Assembly: GCA_019510435.1 (NCBI GenBank)
Contig: JAEKKJ010000016.1
Coordinates: 310,001-374,000, forward strand
Direction of reading: 5' to 3'
DNA length: 64,000 nucleotides
Source: Caulobacterales bacterium
GTDB taxonomy: Bacteria > Pseudomonadota > Alphaproteobacteria > Caulobacterales > Caulobacteraceae
Position numbers and translations under genes: made by a program. The notes under the pieces are model-generated. The model saw only the letters and a program-made list of their open reading frames with translations, did no database searches and was not told where the DNA came from. Positions within the stretch are counted from its first letter, which is position 1, and each line of letters opens with the position of its first letter. Of the stretch, positions 9,378 to 18,644 are shown piece after piece.

Positions 9378-9797
9378 ATGGACATTCCGCGCTTTCACCT
9401 GGCCTTCCCGGTCCGCGATCTTGCCGAGGCCCGCGCCTTCTACGGCGGCCTCCTGGGCTGTCCCGAAGGCCGCTCCAGCGACGAGTGGGTCGACTTCGAC
9501 TTCCACGGCCATCAGATCGTGACGCACCTCGCGCCAGAGGAGGTCGGGCATCGGTCGACCAACCCGGTGGACGGAGAGGACGTACCGGTCCGCCACTTTG
9601 GCGTGATCCTGACCCTGCCGCAGTGGGAGGCCCTGGCGGCGCGGCTGCAGGCGGCCGGCGTCAAGTTCGTGATCGCCCCGCAGGTGCGCTTCAAGGGCCA
9701 GCCCGGCGAGCAGGCGACGATGTTCTTCCTCGACCCTTCCGGCAACGCGCTGGAATTTAAGGCCTTCGCCCGCGACGAGATGGTGTTCGCCCGGTGA
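9378..9797 (+). CDS. VOC (glyoxalase/bleomycin-resistance fold) family protein
   Basis: 139 residues from the ATG at 9378. It shows the paired beta-alpha-beta-beta-beta layout of vicinal-oxygen-chelate proteins: [22 protein letters not shown] at the start, [13 protein letters not shown], then RHFGVIL and [15 protein letters not shown]. The metal-ligand pattern H...H...E is plausible (His7 or the HGHQ His, His in RHFGV, Glu in ALEFK). The substrate is unknown. Its stop overlaps the start of the dehydratase (GTGA at 9794-9797), so the two are translationally coupled. Confidence 0.85.
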   Translation: MDIPRFHLAFPVRDLAEARAFYGGLLGCPEGRSSDEWVDFDFHGHQIVTHLAPEEVGHRSTNPVDGEDVPVRHFGVILTLPQWEALAARLQAAGVKFVIAPQVRFKGQPGEQATMFFLDPSGNALEFKAFARDEMVFAR

Positions 9798-10774
9798 GCG
9801 TGACCTTCGCCGACGTCGAGGCCGCGGCCGTGCGGCTGAAGGGCTGGGCGGTGGAGACGCCGCTGATCGAGAGCCCGGCGCTCAACGATCGCATCGGCGG
9901 GCGGGTGTTGCTGAAGGCCGAGACCCTGCAGCGCGTGGGCGCGTTCAAGTTCCGCGGCGCCTACAACCGGCTGGTCCAGCTCACGCCCGATCAGCGCGCC
10001 CGCGGGGTGGTGGCCTTCTCCTCCGGCAACCACGCCCAGGGCGTGGCCCTGGCGGCGAAGCTGCTGGGCATCGCGGCCACCATCGTCATGCCCAAGGACG
10101 CGCCGGTGGTGAAGGTGGAGGCCACCCGTGGCTATGGCGCCGAGGTGCGCTTCTACGACCGCCTGACCGAAAGCCGCGAGGCGATCGCCGCGGAGATCGC
10201 CCAGGGCCGCGGCTCGGTGATCGTCCCGGCCTTCGACGATCCGCATGTCATCGCCGGCCAGGGCACGGCCGGGCTGGAGCTGGCGCGCCAGGCTGAGGCG
10301 CTGGGCGTGCGCCTGGATGTGGTGGCCGTGCCCGTCAGCGGCGGGGGCCTGATCTCGGGTGTCGCCCTGGCGGTGAAGGCGCTCTCGCCCTCAACAGTGA
10401 TCGTCGGCGCCGAGCCGGAGGGCTTCGACGACGCGGCCCGCTCGCTGGCGGCCGGCGAGCGTGTGGTGCTCAAGCCGGCGACGCGCACCCTGTGCGACGC
10501 CCTGGAGAGCCCTGCGCCCGGCGAGATCACCTTCCCGATCATGCAGCGGACCGTGGGCGCCATGGCCGCGGTCAGCGACACCGAGGTGGCCGCCGCCATG
10601 CGCTATGCCTTCGCGACCCTGAAGCTGGTGGTCGAGCCCGGCGGCGCGGCGGCCTTGGCCGCCCTGCTGGCCGGCAAGGTCGCGGTCCCAGCCGGCGGGA
10701 CGGTGTGCGTCGTCCTCTCCGGCGGCAACGTCGACCCGGACCTCTTCGCCCGGGCGATCCGGGGCGAGATCTGA
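9794..10774 (+). CDS. PLP-dependent threonine/serine dehydratase (short form)
   Basis: 326 residues, GTG start inside the GTGA overlap. A fold-type II PLP enzyme: the Schiff-base Lys52 sits in [11 protein letters not shown], the phosphate/substrate loop is FSSGNHAQG (residues 75-83), and the glycine loop is VSGGGLISG (181-189). It lacks the C-terminal ACT-like regulatory domain of biosynthetic IlvA. It therefore resembles catabolic threonine dehydratase or serine racemase (pyr-dependent deamination of Thr/Ser to 2-oxoacids plus ammonia). Which of these it is cannot be settled from sequence alone. Coupled to the upstream VOC gene. Confidence 0.88.
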   Translation: MSVTFADVEAAAVRLKGWAVETPLIESPALNDRIGGRVLLKAETLQRVGAFKFRGAYNRLVQLTPDQRARGVVAFSSGNHAQGVALAAKLLGIAATIVMPKDAPVVKVEATRGYGAEVRFYDRLTESREAIAAEIAQGRGSVIVPAFDDPHVIAGQGTAGLELARQAEALGVRLDVVAVPVSGGGLISGVALAVKALSPSTVIVGAEPEGFDDAARSLAAGERVVLKPATRTLCDALESPAPGEITFPIMQRTVGAMAAVSDTEVAAAMRYAFATLKLVVEPGGAAALAALLAGKVAVPAGGTVCVVLSGGNVDPDLFARAIRGEI

Positions 10775-10784
10775 GGGCCCCGGC

Positions 10785-11195
10785 CTACTGGGGGCCGAAG
10801 ACGGCGTCGACGAAACTGCCGTAGGTGTCGAGCGCCTTGGGGTCCTCCTTGGCGATCTGCGCCACCTGGCGCGGGATCAGCTTCAGGTGGTCCTGCATGG
10901 CGTCCGGGCTCATGCCGCGCGAGGCGGCGAAGGCGCGGAAGATGGCGAACGATTTCTGCTCGTAGGCGGTCAGCGCCTCGGGGCTGGGCGGGGCCTTCAG
11001 GCTGGCGGCCGACAGCTCGTAGAACTGGTGGATGTGGGCGTCCTGGATCCAGGACTGGGCGTCATTGCCCTGGATGCTGGTGGTCGACGCGCCGCCCTCG
11101 CCGCCTGCGGGATGGCCCTGCGCCAGGGCCACAGGCGCAGCGGCCAGGCTGATCGCCGCAAGCACCGCGGCGCCCGTCCATGGGAACCTCGTCAT
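10785..11195 (-). CDS. Small secreted helical protein, unknown function
   Basis: 136 residues. The ATG at 11193-11195 is chosen over an upstream frame-open start at 11231 because a near-perfect Shine-Dalgarno AAAGGAGGT precedes it and it gives a clean signal peptide (MTRFPWTGAAVLAAISLAA..ALAQ, cleavage near residue 25). The mature part is acidic and helical (SWIQDAHIHQFYELSAASL; YEQKSFAIFRAFA), with no cysteines and no recognised domain. It is convergent with the dehydratase (10 nt) and divergent from the membrane-protein/XRE pair. Confidence 0.7.
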   Translation of the reverse strand: MTRFPWTGAAVLAAISLAAAPVALAQGHPAGGEGGASTTSIQGNDAQSWIQDAHIHQFYELSAASLKAPPSPEALTAYEQKSFAIFRAFAASRGMSPDAMQDHLKLIPRQVAQIAKEDPKALDTYGSFVDAVFGPQ

Positions 11196-11199
11196 TCCG

Positions 11200-11208
11200 A
11201 CCTCCTTT
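11200..11208 (-). promoter_or_regulatory. Strong ribosome binding site fixing the start of the secreted protein
   Basis: AAAGGAGGT on the minus strand, four bases before the ATG at 11195. It is one of the few full anti-SD matches in the window, which suggests high expression of this small exported protein. Confidence 0.75.
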
Positions 11209-11238
11209 GCGCGCCGCTTCAGCTGTGGCACGATGTCA

Positions 11239-11290
11239 ACAATTGCTGACTTGATGTTATATATATTTTACATCAGGTCAAACATTCTTT
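11239..11290. promoter_or_regulatory. AT-rich divergent promoter/operator
   Basis: A 50-base AT island in otherwise very GC-rich DNA. It contains the inverted repeat TGATGT (11252-11257) / ACATCA (11270-11275) around TATATATATTTT. It lies between the secreted-protein gene and the membrane-protein/XRE operon. A likely operator for the XRE repressor encoded at 11719 (inference). On the minus strand TTGACA occurs just left of it (11233-11241 region) and could be a -35 for the secreted gene. Confidence 0.5.
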
Positions 11291-11303
11291 GCATGGGCCT
11301 GCG

Positions 11304-11717
11304 ATGTCGTTCCGCGAGAAGTCCGCCTGGATCACCCTGGTCACGGTGCTGGTCTGTTTCGGCGCCTATTACGGCGCCGTGCTGAGCGGAGCGGTCAGCC
11401 GGGGCTTCGCCACCGTGCACCTCCTCGCGATCTGCGTGGCGGCGCTGGTGGGGCTGCAGATCGTGCTGCATGCGGTGGCGGCGCGGCTTTCGCCGAGAGA
11501 GGCCCAGGCGCCCCGGGACGAGCGCGAGGCGCTGATCCAGGCCCGCTCGCACACGGTGGGCTATTACGTGCTGATGGTGATGGTGCTGCTGCTGGCCCTG
11601 CCGGTCCATTTCGGCCACCCGCCCGGCGACCTCCTGAACTTCGCCCTGCTGGACGTGGTGGTCGCCACCCTGGCCGTCTCGGGGGCCCAGATCGTCATGT
11701 TCCGGCGCGGCCTCTAG
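11304..11717 (+). CDS. Four-helix membrane protein paired with an XRE regulator
   Basis: 137 residues from the ATG at 11304 (a TTG at 11289 is an alternative). Four hydrophobic segments are visible, around residues 9-30, 36-58, 85-102 and 112-130, separated by a charged cytoplasmic loop SPREAQAPRDEREALIQARS. The arrangement and the single-nucleotide gap to a small XRE regulator are typical of two-gene cassettes in which a small HTH protein of the YozG type controls a DUF2178-like membrane partner. Function unknown. Confidence 0.75.
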   Translation: MSFREKSAWITLVTVLVCFGAYYGAVLSGAVSRGFATVHLLAICVAALVGLQIVLHAVAARLSPREAQAPRDEREALIQARSHTVGYYVLMVMVLLLALPVHFGHPPGDLLNFALLDVVVATLAVSGAQIVMFRRGL

Positions 11718-11718
11718 C

Positions 11719-11928
11719 ATGACGCCGCCGATCGCCAACCAGATCCGCCGGCTGCGTTTCGAGCACGGCGAGATGACCCAGAGCGACCTGGCCGAGCGCA
11801 TCGGCATGACCCGCCAGACCATCGCGGCGATCGAGGCGGGCAAATATTCGCCCTCGCTCGAGGCGGCGTTCCGCATCTCGCGGGTGTTCGAGGTGGGGGT
11901 GGAGGACGTCTTCCAGTGGGCCGGATAG
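11719..11928 (+). CDS. Small XRE-family (YozG-like) HTH regulator
   Basis: 69 residues, almost entirely one helix-turn-helix: IRRLRFEHGEMTQSDLAERIG, TRQTIAAIEAGKYSPSLEAAF, RISRVFEVGVEDVF. This is the compact Cro/CI-type domain seen in standalone regulators. It starts 1 nt after the stop of the membrane protein, so the two form an operon. Probably autoregulates through the AT-rich palindrome at 11252-11275 (inference). Confidence 0.9.
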   Translation: MTPPIANQIRRLRFEHGEMTQSDLAERIGMTRQTIAAIEAGKYSPSLEAAFRISRVFEVGVEDVFQWAG

Positions 11929-11935
11929 CCGGGCC

Positions 11936-13159
11936 CTACTCCCGGCCGCGCAGCTGCGCCTCCCGCTCGGCGATGTAGCCGCGGGTCATGGGAACGGCCG
12001 TGCGGCGGTGCGCCAGCTGCAGCTGGAAGATGGTGATGTCGTCGGTGCGGAAGGCGGCCTCCGACATGGCCAGGTAGAACTCCCACATCCGGCAGAAGCG
12101 CTCGTCGAACAGCGCCTTGGCCGCCTCGCGCCGGGCCATGAAGTTGTCGCGCCAGGCCCGCAGCGTCAGGGCGTAGTGCGGGCCCAGGGTCTCCAGGTCG
12201 GTGAGCACCAGGCCGGCGCGCTCTACATGCGGGGCGATGTCGGACAGCGAGGGGATGTGGCCGCCGGGGAAGATGTATTTGCGGATCCAGGCGTTGGTCG
12301 GCCCCGGCACGTCGGGCGAGCCGATGGTGTGGATCAGGGCCACGCCGTCCGGGGCCAGCCGCCGCCGCACGGTCTGGAAGAAGGCGCCGTAGAACGCCAG
12401 GCCCACGTGCTCGAACATGCCCACCGAGACCACGCGGTCGAAGACGCCCTCGACCTTGCGGTAGTCCTGCAGCGCGAAGACCGCCTGCTCGGGGATCCCG
12501 GCCTCGGCGGCGCGCGCCTTGGCCCGCGCCAGCTGCTCTTCGGAGAGCGTGACGCCCAGCACCTGTCCGGCCTCGGCCGTGCGAGCGAGGTAGAGCGCCA
12601 GGCCGCCCCAGCCGCAGCCGATGTCGAGCACGCTCTGCCCCGGCTCCACCAGGAGCTTGGCCGCGATGTGCCGCTTCTTGGCCAGCTGGGCGGCGGCGAG
12701 GTCCTGGTCCGGGCTCTCGAAATAGGCGCAGGAGTACTGCCAGTCGGGGTCGAGGAAGAGGGCGTAGAGCTCATCGCCCAGGTCGTAGTGATGGGCGACA
12801 TTGCGCTGGGCCCGGATCGGCGTGTTGCGGGCGACGAACCGCCCGGCGGCCACCCGCACCTCGTCCAGCACCTGCACGGCGACGGGATCGGGCGCGCCCT
12901 TGGCGTTCTGCAGGCTCAGCAGCAGGAAGTCGTAGATCGTGCCGCGCTCGACGATCAGCCGGCCGTCGGTGAAGAGCTCGCCGGTGGCCAGCTCCGGGTT
13001 CATCAGCAACGCCAGCTCCGCGGCCGGATCGGCGAAGCGGATCGCAACCGGCGTCCCGGTCCCGTCGCCGAACGCCAGCCGCTCGCCGCGGGCGGTGACG
13101 ATCTCCAGCGCCCCGGTCTTCACCAGGCTCTTGAAGGCGGCGTTCAGCAGTGACGGCAA
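11936..13159 (-). CDS. cfa: Cyclopropane-fatty-acyl-phospholipid synthase family methyltransferase
   Basis: 407 residues with a TTG start at 13159 (MPSLLNAAFKSLV). An ATG at 13291 in the same frame would overlap the preceding gene and adds non-family sequence. It uses S-adenosylmethionine to convert cis double bonds of membrane phospholipids to cyclopropane rings, or a related methyl transfer. Visible are the N-terminal substrate region (residues ~10-110), YSCAYFESPDQDLAAAQ, the SAM-binding motif VLDIGCGWGGLALYLA, VGMFEHVG, and the C-terminal YIFPGGHIPSL block with the ...FARMWEFYL-like segment (RMWEFYLAMSEAAFR). Length is normal. The start codon is uncertain. Confidence 0.88.
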   Translation of the reverse strand: MPSLLNAAFKSLVKTGALEIVTARGERLAFGDGTGTPVAIRFADPAAELALLMNPELATGELFTDGRLIVERGTIYDFLLLSLQNAKGAPDPVAVQVLDEVRVAAGRFVARNTPIRAQRNVAHHYDLGDELYALFLDPDWQYSCAYFESPDQDLAAAQLAKKRHIAAKLLVEPGQSVLDIGCGWGGLALYLARTAEAGQVLGVTLSEEQLARAKARAAEAGIPEQAVFALQDYRKVEGVFDRVVSVGMFEHVGLAFYGAFFQTVRRRLAPDGVALIHTIGSPDVPGPTNAWIRKYIFPGGHIPSLSDIAPHVERAGLVLTDLETLGPHYALTLRAWRDNFMARREAAKALFDERFCRMWEFYLAMSEAAFRTDDITIFQLQLAHRRTAVPMTRGYIAEREAQLRGRE

Positions 13160-13232
13160 GCGAGCGGTCCCACAGTGCGACCCCGCCTGATTCCGCGAAG
13201 ATCGCCTGCGGTCAAGATCGCCGGCGCCGCCG

Positions 13233-14018
13233 CTAGGGTAGTTCGCGCACCCAGATGTTACGGAAGCTGATCGGCGGGCTGGGGTCGCCATGCGCCTGTA
13301 ATTTGATCGGCGCGGTGGCGTAGGGCCGGTAGCTCGGCTTGCCGATGTAGCGGGTCTCGCCGGCCAGCACCGCGTCGTTCTGGATCAGGACGCCGTTGTG
13401 GAAGGCGGTCACCTTCGCCGGCGACGTCACGCTGCCGTCGGCGGCGAACACCGGGGCGGTCCAGACCACGTCGTAGGTCTGCCACTCGCCGGGCTTGCGC
13501 ATGGCGTTCACCAGCGGGGGGTGCTGCTTGTAGAGCGCCCCCGCCTGGCCGTTGACGTAGGTCTTGTTCTCGTAGGAATCGAGGATCTGCAGCTCATAGC
13601 CGCCGTCACCCGGCCCGGTGGAGGCCAGGAAGACGCCGGAGTTGCCGCGCGCCTGGCCCGACCCGGTGACGCCCGGCGGCACGCGCCATTCCAGGTGCAG
13701 CTGGAAGTTCCGGAAACTCTTCTTGGTCTCGATGTTGCCGGCGGCCTTGTTGACCGTGACGACGCCGCCCGCGACGGTCCAGCCGGCGGGGGCCTTATCC
13801 TTGGTGGCCACCCACTGGTCCAGGGTCTTGCCGTCGAACAGCACCAGGGCGTCGGACGGCGGCTCGGCGTCCGTGCGGCCCGGCGTCACCACCGGCGGGA
13901 CCGGCGACCACTGCTCGGTGTCCTCGGGCTTGGGCGCGTCCTGGGCCAAGGCGGCGGCTCCGGTGAGGGCGACGGCGGCGACCATCGCCGCACGCCAATG
14001 TCGGCGAAGGGCAATCAC
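13233..14018 (-). CDS. Secreted DUF1080 protein (3-keto-disaccharide hydrolase family)
   Basis: 261 residues with a GTG start at 14016-14018 that overlaps the stop of the upstream oxidoreductase (GTGA). Signal peptide at residues 1-25 ([20 protein letters not shown]). The DUF1080/3-keto-disaccharide hydrolase jelly-roll follows: [58 protein letters not shown] and [11 protein letters not shown] at the end. Known members cleave 3-keto-glycosides in the periplasm. Coupling to a Tat-exported Gfo/Idh dehydrogenase fits a keto-sugar pathway. Confidence 0.9.
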   Translation of the reverse strand: MIALRRHWRAAMVAAVALTGAAALAQDAPKPEDTEQWSPVPPVVTPGRTDAEPPSDALVLFDGKTLDQWVATKDKAPAGWTVAGGVVTVNKAAGNIETKKSFRNFQLHLEWRVPPGVTGSGQARGNSGVFLASTGPGDGGYELQILDSYENKTYVNGQAGALYKQHPPLVNAMRKPGEWQTYDVVWTAPVFAADGSVTSPAKVTAFHNGVLIQNDAVLAGETRYIGKPSYRPYATAPIKLQAHGDPSPPISFRNIWVRELP

Positions 14019-15436
14019 AGCTCCCACCCCTTGCGATAGGTGCGGGTGAGGTACTGGTTGGCGTCGGGGGCGTTGGTCACGCGCCCCGCCGCGCCGTCCC
14101 ACTCGATCGGCTGGTCGGCCTTCAGCGCCACGATACCCAGGATCATGGTCTCGTTCAGCGCCGCGCCATACTCGAACGGGCAGGAGATCGCCTCTTCGCC
14201 GCGGATGGCGCGGATCCAGTTCTGCTCGTGGCCGGCCAGGCCCCCCTGGATGCGCGGCAGGCTCTGGGGCACGCGGGCGGCGGCCGCATCCAGGCCCTCG
14301 CCGATCAGCACAGGCTTCTCGCCATAGGTCTCGTGCATCAGCATGCCCTTGGTCCCGACGAACAGCACCCCGCCCTCCGGGTTCATCTTCAGGTTGGCGG
14401 GGAAGCCGGGCGGCGTCGGCGGCTCCAGCCCACCATCGTACCAGGTCATGTGCAGTGGGCCGCCCTTGGCGTGGCCGAACTCGTAGTGGGCGACGCTGGC
14501 CAGGGGATAGCCGCTGAGCTCCGCCGGCCGCTTGGTGTCCCAGAGGCTGGTCCCGCCGGGCCAGCGGGTGTGGCGCGTCTCGATCTTGGTGGGCAGGCCC
14601 GGCTCCAGCGCCCAGACCGGGAAGTCGATCAGGTGGGCGCCCATGTCGCCGAGCGCCGCCGAGCCGAACGGGGTCCAGCCCCGCCAGTTGAAGTGGGCGT
14701 AGTCGGCGTTGTAGCCCCAGTCCACGTCGGCCGGGCCGAGCCAGGTGGCCCAGTCCAGGCTGGCGGGCGCCGGCTGGGCGGCAGGCCGCGGCACGCCTTG
14801 CGGCCACACCGGCCGGTTGGTCCAGATGTGGACCGCCTTCACCGGGCCGATGACGCCGGCGCGGATCAACTCGACCACCCGGCGGCCGTCGTCGCCGGAG
14901 TGACCCTGGTTGCCCATCTGGGTGACCAGCTTGGGATTGGCCTTGGCCAGGGCCGCCAGGCGGCGGCTCTCCTCGACGGTGTAGGTCAGCGGCTTCTGCA
15001 CATAGACGTGCAGGCCGCGCTCCATGGCCATGCGCGCGGCCACGGCGTGGTGGTGGTCGGGCGTGGCGATCAGGACCGCGTCGATGTCCTTGCGCGCGTC
15101 CAGCATGCGCCGGTAGTCGGTGAAGCGCTCGGCCTTGTCGTAGGCCTCTTTCAGCGCCTGGCGCTCGGGCCGCAGGTTCCCCTGCTTGTCCAGGAGGGCC
15201 GCGCGGACATGCTCGTAGTCCACGTCGGCGGTGGCGACGATGCTCTGGCCCGTGAGCTTGGCCATGTTGGCCGAGCCCTGTCCGCCGGCGCCGATGACGG
15301 CGACATTGACCTTGTCGCTCGGCGCCAGCCTGCGCGCCGCCGCCAGGGCGGGTGCGGCAAAGCCTGCCGCCGCCAGCCCAGCGCCCGTCGCCAGCAGCCG
15401 CCGGCGGCTGATCACGGAACCACTCTCACTTGTCAT
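14015..15436 (-). CDS. Tat-exported Gfo/Idh/MocA family oxidoreductase
   Basis: 473 residues. The N-terminus has a twin-arginine signal, [19 protein letters not shown], with AxA cleavage near residue 32. A Rossmann NAD(P) motif [16 protein letters not shown] follows, then [20 protein letters not shown] and [12 protein letters not shown], whose Lys matches the family EKP lysine. The second half holds the substrate-binding sheet ([42 protein letters not shown]). Members oxidise or reduce sugar carbons. Export with the cofactor bound (the reason for Tat) and coupling to the DUF1080 hydrolase suggest a periplasmic keto-glycoside route. Confidence 0.92.
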   Translation of the reverse strand: MTSESGSVISRRRLLATGAGLAAAGFAAPALAAARRLAPSDKVNVAVIGAGGQGSANMAKLTGQSIVATADVDYEHVRAALLDKQGNLRPERQALKEAYDKAERFTDYRRMLDARKDIDAVLIATPDHHHAVAARMAMERGLHVYVQKPLTYTVEESRRLAALAKANPKLVTQMGNQGHSGDDGRRVVELIRAGVIGPVKAVHIWTNRPVWPQGVPRPAAQPAPASLDWATWLGPADVDWGYNADYAHFNWRGWTPFGSAALGDMGAHLIDFPVWALEPGLPTKIETRHTRWPGGTSLWDTKRPAELSGYPLASVAHYEFGHAKGGPLHMTWYDGGLEPPTPPGFPANLKMNPEGGVLFVGTKGMLMHETYGEKPVLIGEGLDAAAARVPQSLPRIQGGLAGHEQNWIRAIRGEEAISCPFEYGAALNETMILGIVALKADQPIEWDGAAGRVTNAPDANQYLTRTYRKGWEL

Positions 15437-15524
15437 CTGCCGAACCCGTCAACCTTGCGTGGCGGACATTTGGCAGGCGTTTTTGACAGGTTTGCAAGTC
15501 CCGGGCGCAGCGGCGTTCGTCCGC

Positions 15525-18500
15525 CTAGAGGCGATCCTCCGGCGCCAGCTGGCCGGCGGCTTCGCGCGGGGTGATCAGGCGCGCGAGCTTGGGCTTCAGC
15601 CAGTTCTCGAAGTCGTCGACGAAGCGGTAGACCACCGGCACCAGCACCAGCGACAAGAGGGTCGAGGTGATCAGGCCGCCGATCACCGCCACGGCCATGG
15701 GCTGGCGGAACTCGGCGCCCTTCTCCAGGGCGAAGGCGGTGGGCAGCATCCCGGCAGCCATGGCCACGGTGGTCATGATGATCGGCCGCGCCCGCTCGCG
15801 GCAGGCCTCGATCAGGGCGTCGTGCTGGCTCATGCCGGCGCGCTCCCGCTCGATGGCGAACTCCACCAGCAGGATCGAGTTCTTCGCCGCCAGGCCCATC
15901 AGCATCAGGAAGCCGATCAGCGACGGGATCGACAGCGACAGGTGGAACAGGGCCAGGCCCACGAACGCGCCGCCGACCGCGGTCGGCAGGGCGGTCAGGA
16001 TCACCACGGGTTTGAAGAAGCTGCGGAACAGCAGGACCAGCACGCCGAACATCATGAAGATCGCCGAGGCGAAGGCCACGATGAAGCCGGCGAACATCTC
16101 CTGCATGGCCTGCTGGTTGCCCACCGCCGCCTTGTGCACGCCGGGCGGCAGGTGCTGCATGATCGGCAGCTTGTTCACCGCCTGCTGGGCCTCGCCCATC
16201 TCCACGCCGTTCAGCTCGGCGCGCACCGTCATCTGCCGCTCGCGGTTCAGGCGGTCGATCTGGGCGGCGCCGGCCTGGAAGTAGATGTCGGCGACACTGT
16301 CCAGGGTGGTCGTGCCGCCGGAGGCGGTGGGCACCCGCATGGACTTGATCCGCTGCAGGTCGGCGCGGGCGGTCTCCGGCAGGCGGACGCGGATCGGGAT
16401 GCGGCGCTCGCCCTCATTGTACTTGGCCACATTGGCGTCGATGTCGCCGACGGTGGCGACGCGCGCGATGGTGGCGATGCTGTCGGACGAGACGCCCAGG
16501 CGCGCGGCCTCCTCCGGCTTGGGCCGCACGATGATCTCGGGGCTCTCCGGCGGCCGGGACGGACGCGGGTTGGCAAGCTGCGGCAGGCGGCGCATGCCAC
16601 GCTCCAGCTCCAGGGCCGCGCGCTGCAAGGTCTGCGGATTGTCACCCGCCAGGATCTGCTGGTAGCCGGCGCCGCCCTGGAAATCGAGGAAGGTGAGGCG
16701 CGCGTCGGGGATCGCCCGCAGGCCGGGCCGCAGGCGCGCGCGGATCTGCTCGCCGCTTACGTGGCGGTGCGGGTCGAGCAGGATGGTGGCCGTTCCGCTC
16801 CGCAGGTCGCCGCCGCCGCGGCTCATGCCGGGGCCGAAGTTGGAGACGTTCGAGCCGATCTGCACGAAGACGCCGGTCACCTCCGGCTGGCCGCGGAAGA
16901 GGCCATTGAGGCGCTCGGCCACGGCCTGCATATCGTCGATGGTGGCGCCGGGCGGGCCCTGGACGTCCACATAGATCAGGTCCGGGTCGCCCGCCGGCTG
17001 GAAGCCCTGGGGCAGCAGGAACATCACGCTGGCCGAGGCGATGAACAGCACCAGGCCCGCGATGGCGCAGACGATGCGGTGGCGCAGCGCCCATTCCAGG
17101 GCGTTGCGGTAGAAGCCCTCGAACGGCTTCTGCGGCTTGGCGTGGGTCCCGGCCTTCAGCAGATAGGCGGCCATCAGCGGCGTCACCAGGCGCGCGACCG
17201 CCAGGGAGAACAGCACCGAGACCGACACGGTCAGGCCGAACTCCTTGAAGAATTGGCCGGGAATGCCGGGCATGAAGCTGACCGGCATGAACACCACGAC
17301 GATGGCCATGGTGGTGGCCACCACCGCCAGGCCGATGGCGTCGGCGCCCTGCAGCGCGGCCTGGTAGGGGCGCATGCCGCGCTGGACGCGCTTTTCGATG
17401 TTCTCGATCTCGACGATGGCGTCGTCGACCAGGATCCCGACCACCAGGGTCAGGGCCAGCAGGGTCACCACGTTCAGCGAGAAGCCCGCCAGCTTCATCA
17501 CGAAGAAGGTGGGGATCAGCGAGATCGGCATGGCCACCGCGGTGATCGCCGTGGCGCGCCAGTCGCGCAGGAAGAAGAACACCACCAGGGCCGCCAGGAA
17601 CATGCCCTCGGTCAGCACGTGCTGGGTGGCGCGGAAGCTAGAGCGGGTCTCGTCCACCGAGGAGAAGATCTTGGCGAAGTGGACGCCCGGGTGGTCCTTT
17701 TCCAGCTGCTTCACGGAGGCGGCGACCGCATCCTCGGTGACGACGTCGCTGGCCTCCTTGGTCTTGGAGACCTGGAAGCCCACCACGGGCCGGCCGTTCA
17801 GCTGGGCGAAGCCGCGCGGCTCGGAGGCGCCGTCGCCCACGTCGGCCACATCGGCCAGCCTCACGAACCGGCCGTTGCCGGTGGGGATGTTCAGATCGCG
17901 CAGCTGGGCGATCGACTCCACGTTGGCGTAGACCCGCAGGGTCTGCTCGCGGCCGCCGATGTCGGCGCGGCCGCCGGGGGCGTCGATCTGGAACGCGCGC
18001 AGGGCGTTGTTCACCTGGGTCGCGGTGAGCCCGCGCGCGCTCAGGCGGTCAGGATCGATCACGACGTTGATCTCGCGCGCGACGCCGCCGACCCGGCTGA
18101 CCTGGGCCACGCCCTTGGCGCCCTGCAGCACCCGGCTGACGGTGTCGTCCACGAACCATGACAGCTGCTCGTCGCTCATGGTGTTGGAGCTGACGGCGTA
18201 GGTGAGGATCGGGGCGGCGGTGTCGACCTCGACCTGCTGCACCACCGGCTCGTCGATGTCGCGCGGCAGGATGGCCCGCGCCTGGGCGATCTTGGAGCGG
18301 ACCTCGTCGGTCTTCTTCTGCAGGTTCTCGCCGATCTCGAACTCCATCGAGGTGGTCGAGACGCCCTGTGTCACCACGCTCTGGATGTTCTTGATGCCGG
18401 TGACCCCGGCCAGCGCGTCCTCGACCGGGCGCGTGATCTGGGTCTCCATCTCGGCCGGCGCGGCGCCGTTCTCGGTGACCGTGACGGCCACCACCGGGAA

Positions 18501-18644
18501 TTCGATGTTGGGGTACTGCTTAATCGGCAGGCCCATGTACGAGATCATCCCGGCCAGGACGAGGCCGAGGAACAGCACCGCCACGGGGATCGGGTTGCGG
18601 ATTCCCCAGGCGGAGATCCCGAAGTGGCGCTGAGGCTCGCTCAT
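15525..18644 (-). CDS. RND multidrug efflux inner-membrane pump (AcrB/HAE1 family)
   Basis: 1039 residues, the usual size for HAE-RND pumps, with 12 predicted transmembrane helices: one at residues ~16-36, a cluster at ~335-540, one near 545-565 and a cluster at ~855-1020. Two large periplasmic loops carry repeated porter motifs (YPNIEFPVVAVTV; GVTGIKNIQS; QGVSTTSMEF). The proton-relay Asp pair is in VGILVDDAIVEIENIEKR. It takes substrates from periplasm or membrane and uses the proton gradient, working with the adaptor and outer-membrane channel encoded directly upstream. Its ATG overlaps the adaptor stop (ATGA at 18641-18644). Confidence 0.95.
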   Translation of the reverse strand: MSEPQRHFGISAWGIRNPIPVAVLFLGLVLAGMISYMGLPIKQYPNIEFPVVAVTVTENGAAPAEMETQITRPVEDALAGVTGIKNIQSVVTQGVSTTSMEFEIGENLQKKTDEVRSKIAQARAILPRDIDEPVVQQVEVDTAAPILTYAVSSNTMSDEQLSWFVDDTVSRVLQGAKGVAQVSRVGGVAREINVVIDPDRLSARGLTATQVNNALRAFQIDAPGGRADIGGREQTLRVYANVESIAQLRDLNIPTGNGRFVRLADVADVGDGASEPRGFAQLNGRPVVGFQVSKTKEASDVVTEDAVAASVKQLEKDHPGVHFAKIFSSVDETRSSFRATQHVLTEGMFLAALVVFFFLRDWRATAITAVAMPISLIPTFFVMKLAGFSLNVVTLLALTLVVGILVDDAIVEIENIEKRVQRGMRPYQAALQGADAIGLAVVATTMAIVVVFMPVSFMPGIPGQFFKEFGLTVSVSVLFSLAVARLVTPLMAAYLLKAGTHAKPQKPFEGFYRNALEWALRHRIVCAIAGLVLFIASASVMFLLPQGFQPAGDPDLIYVDVQGPPGATIDDMQAVAERLNGLFRGQPEVTGVFVQIGSNVSNFGPGMSRGGGDLRSGTATILLDPHRHVSGEQIRARLRPGLRAIPDARLTFLDFQGGAGYQQILAGDNPQTLQRAALELERGMRRLPQLANPRPSRPPESPEIIVRPKPEEAARLGVSSDSIATIARVATVGDIDANVAKYNEGERRIPIRVRLPETARADLQRIKSMRVPTASGGTTTLDSVADIYFQAGAAQIDRLNRERQMTVRAELNGVEMGEAQQAVNKLPIMQHLPPGVHKAAVGNQQAMQEMFAGFIVAFASAIFMMFGVLVLLFRSFFKPVVILTALPTAVGGAFVGLALFHLSLSIPSLIGFLMLMGLAAKNSILLVEFAIERERAGMSQHDALIEACRERARPIIMTTVAMAAGMLPTAFALEKGAEFRQPMAVAVIGGLITSTLLSLVLVPVVYRFVDDFENWLKPKLARLITPREAAGQLAPEDRL

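Noticed and set aside
15231..18161. 976-residue open frame on the plus strand
   Set aside because: Exactly antisense to the RND pump; rich in His/Gly/Arg low-complexity sequence, no motifs. A product of GC bias.
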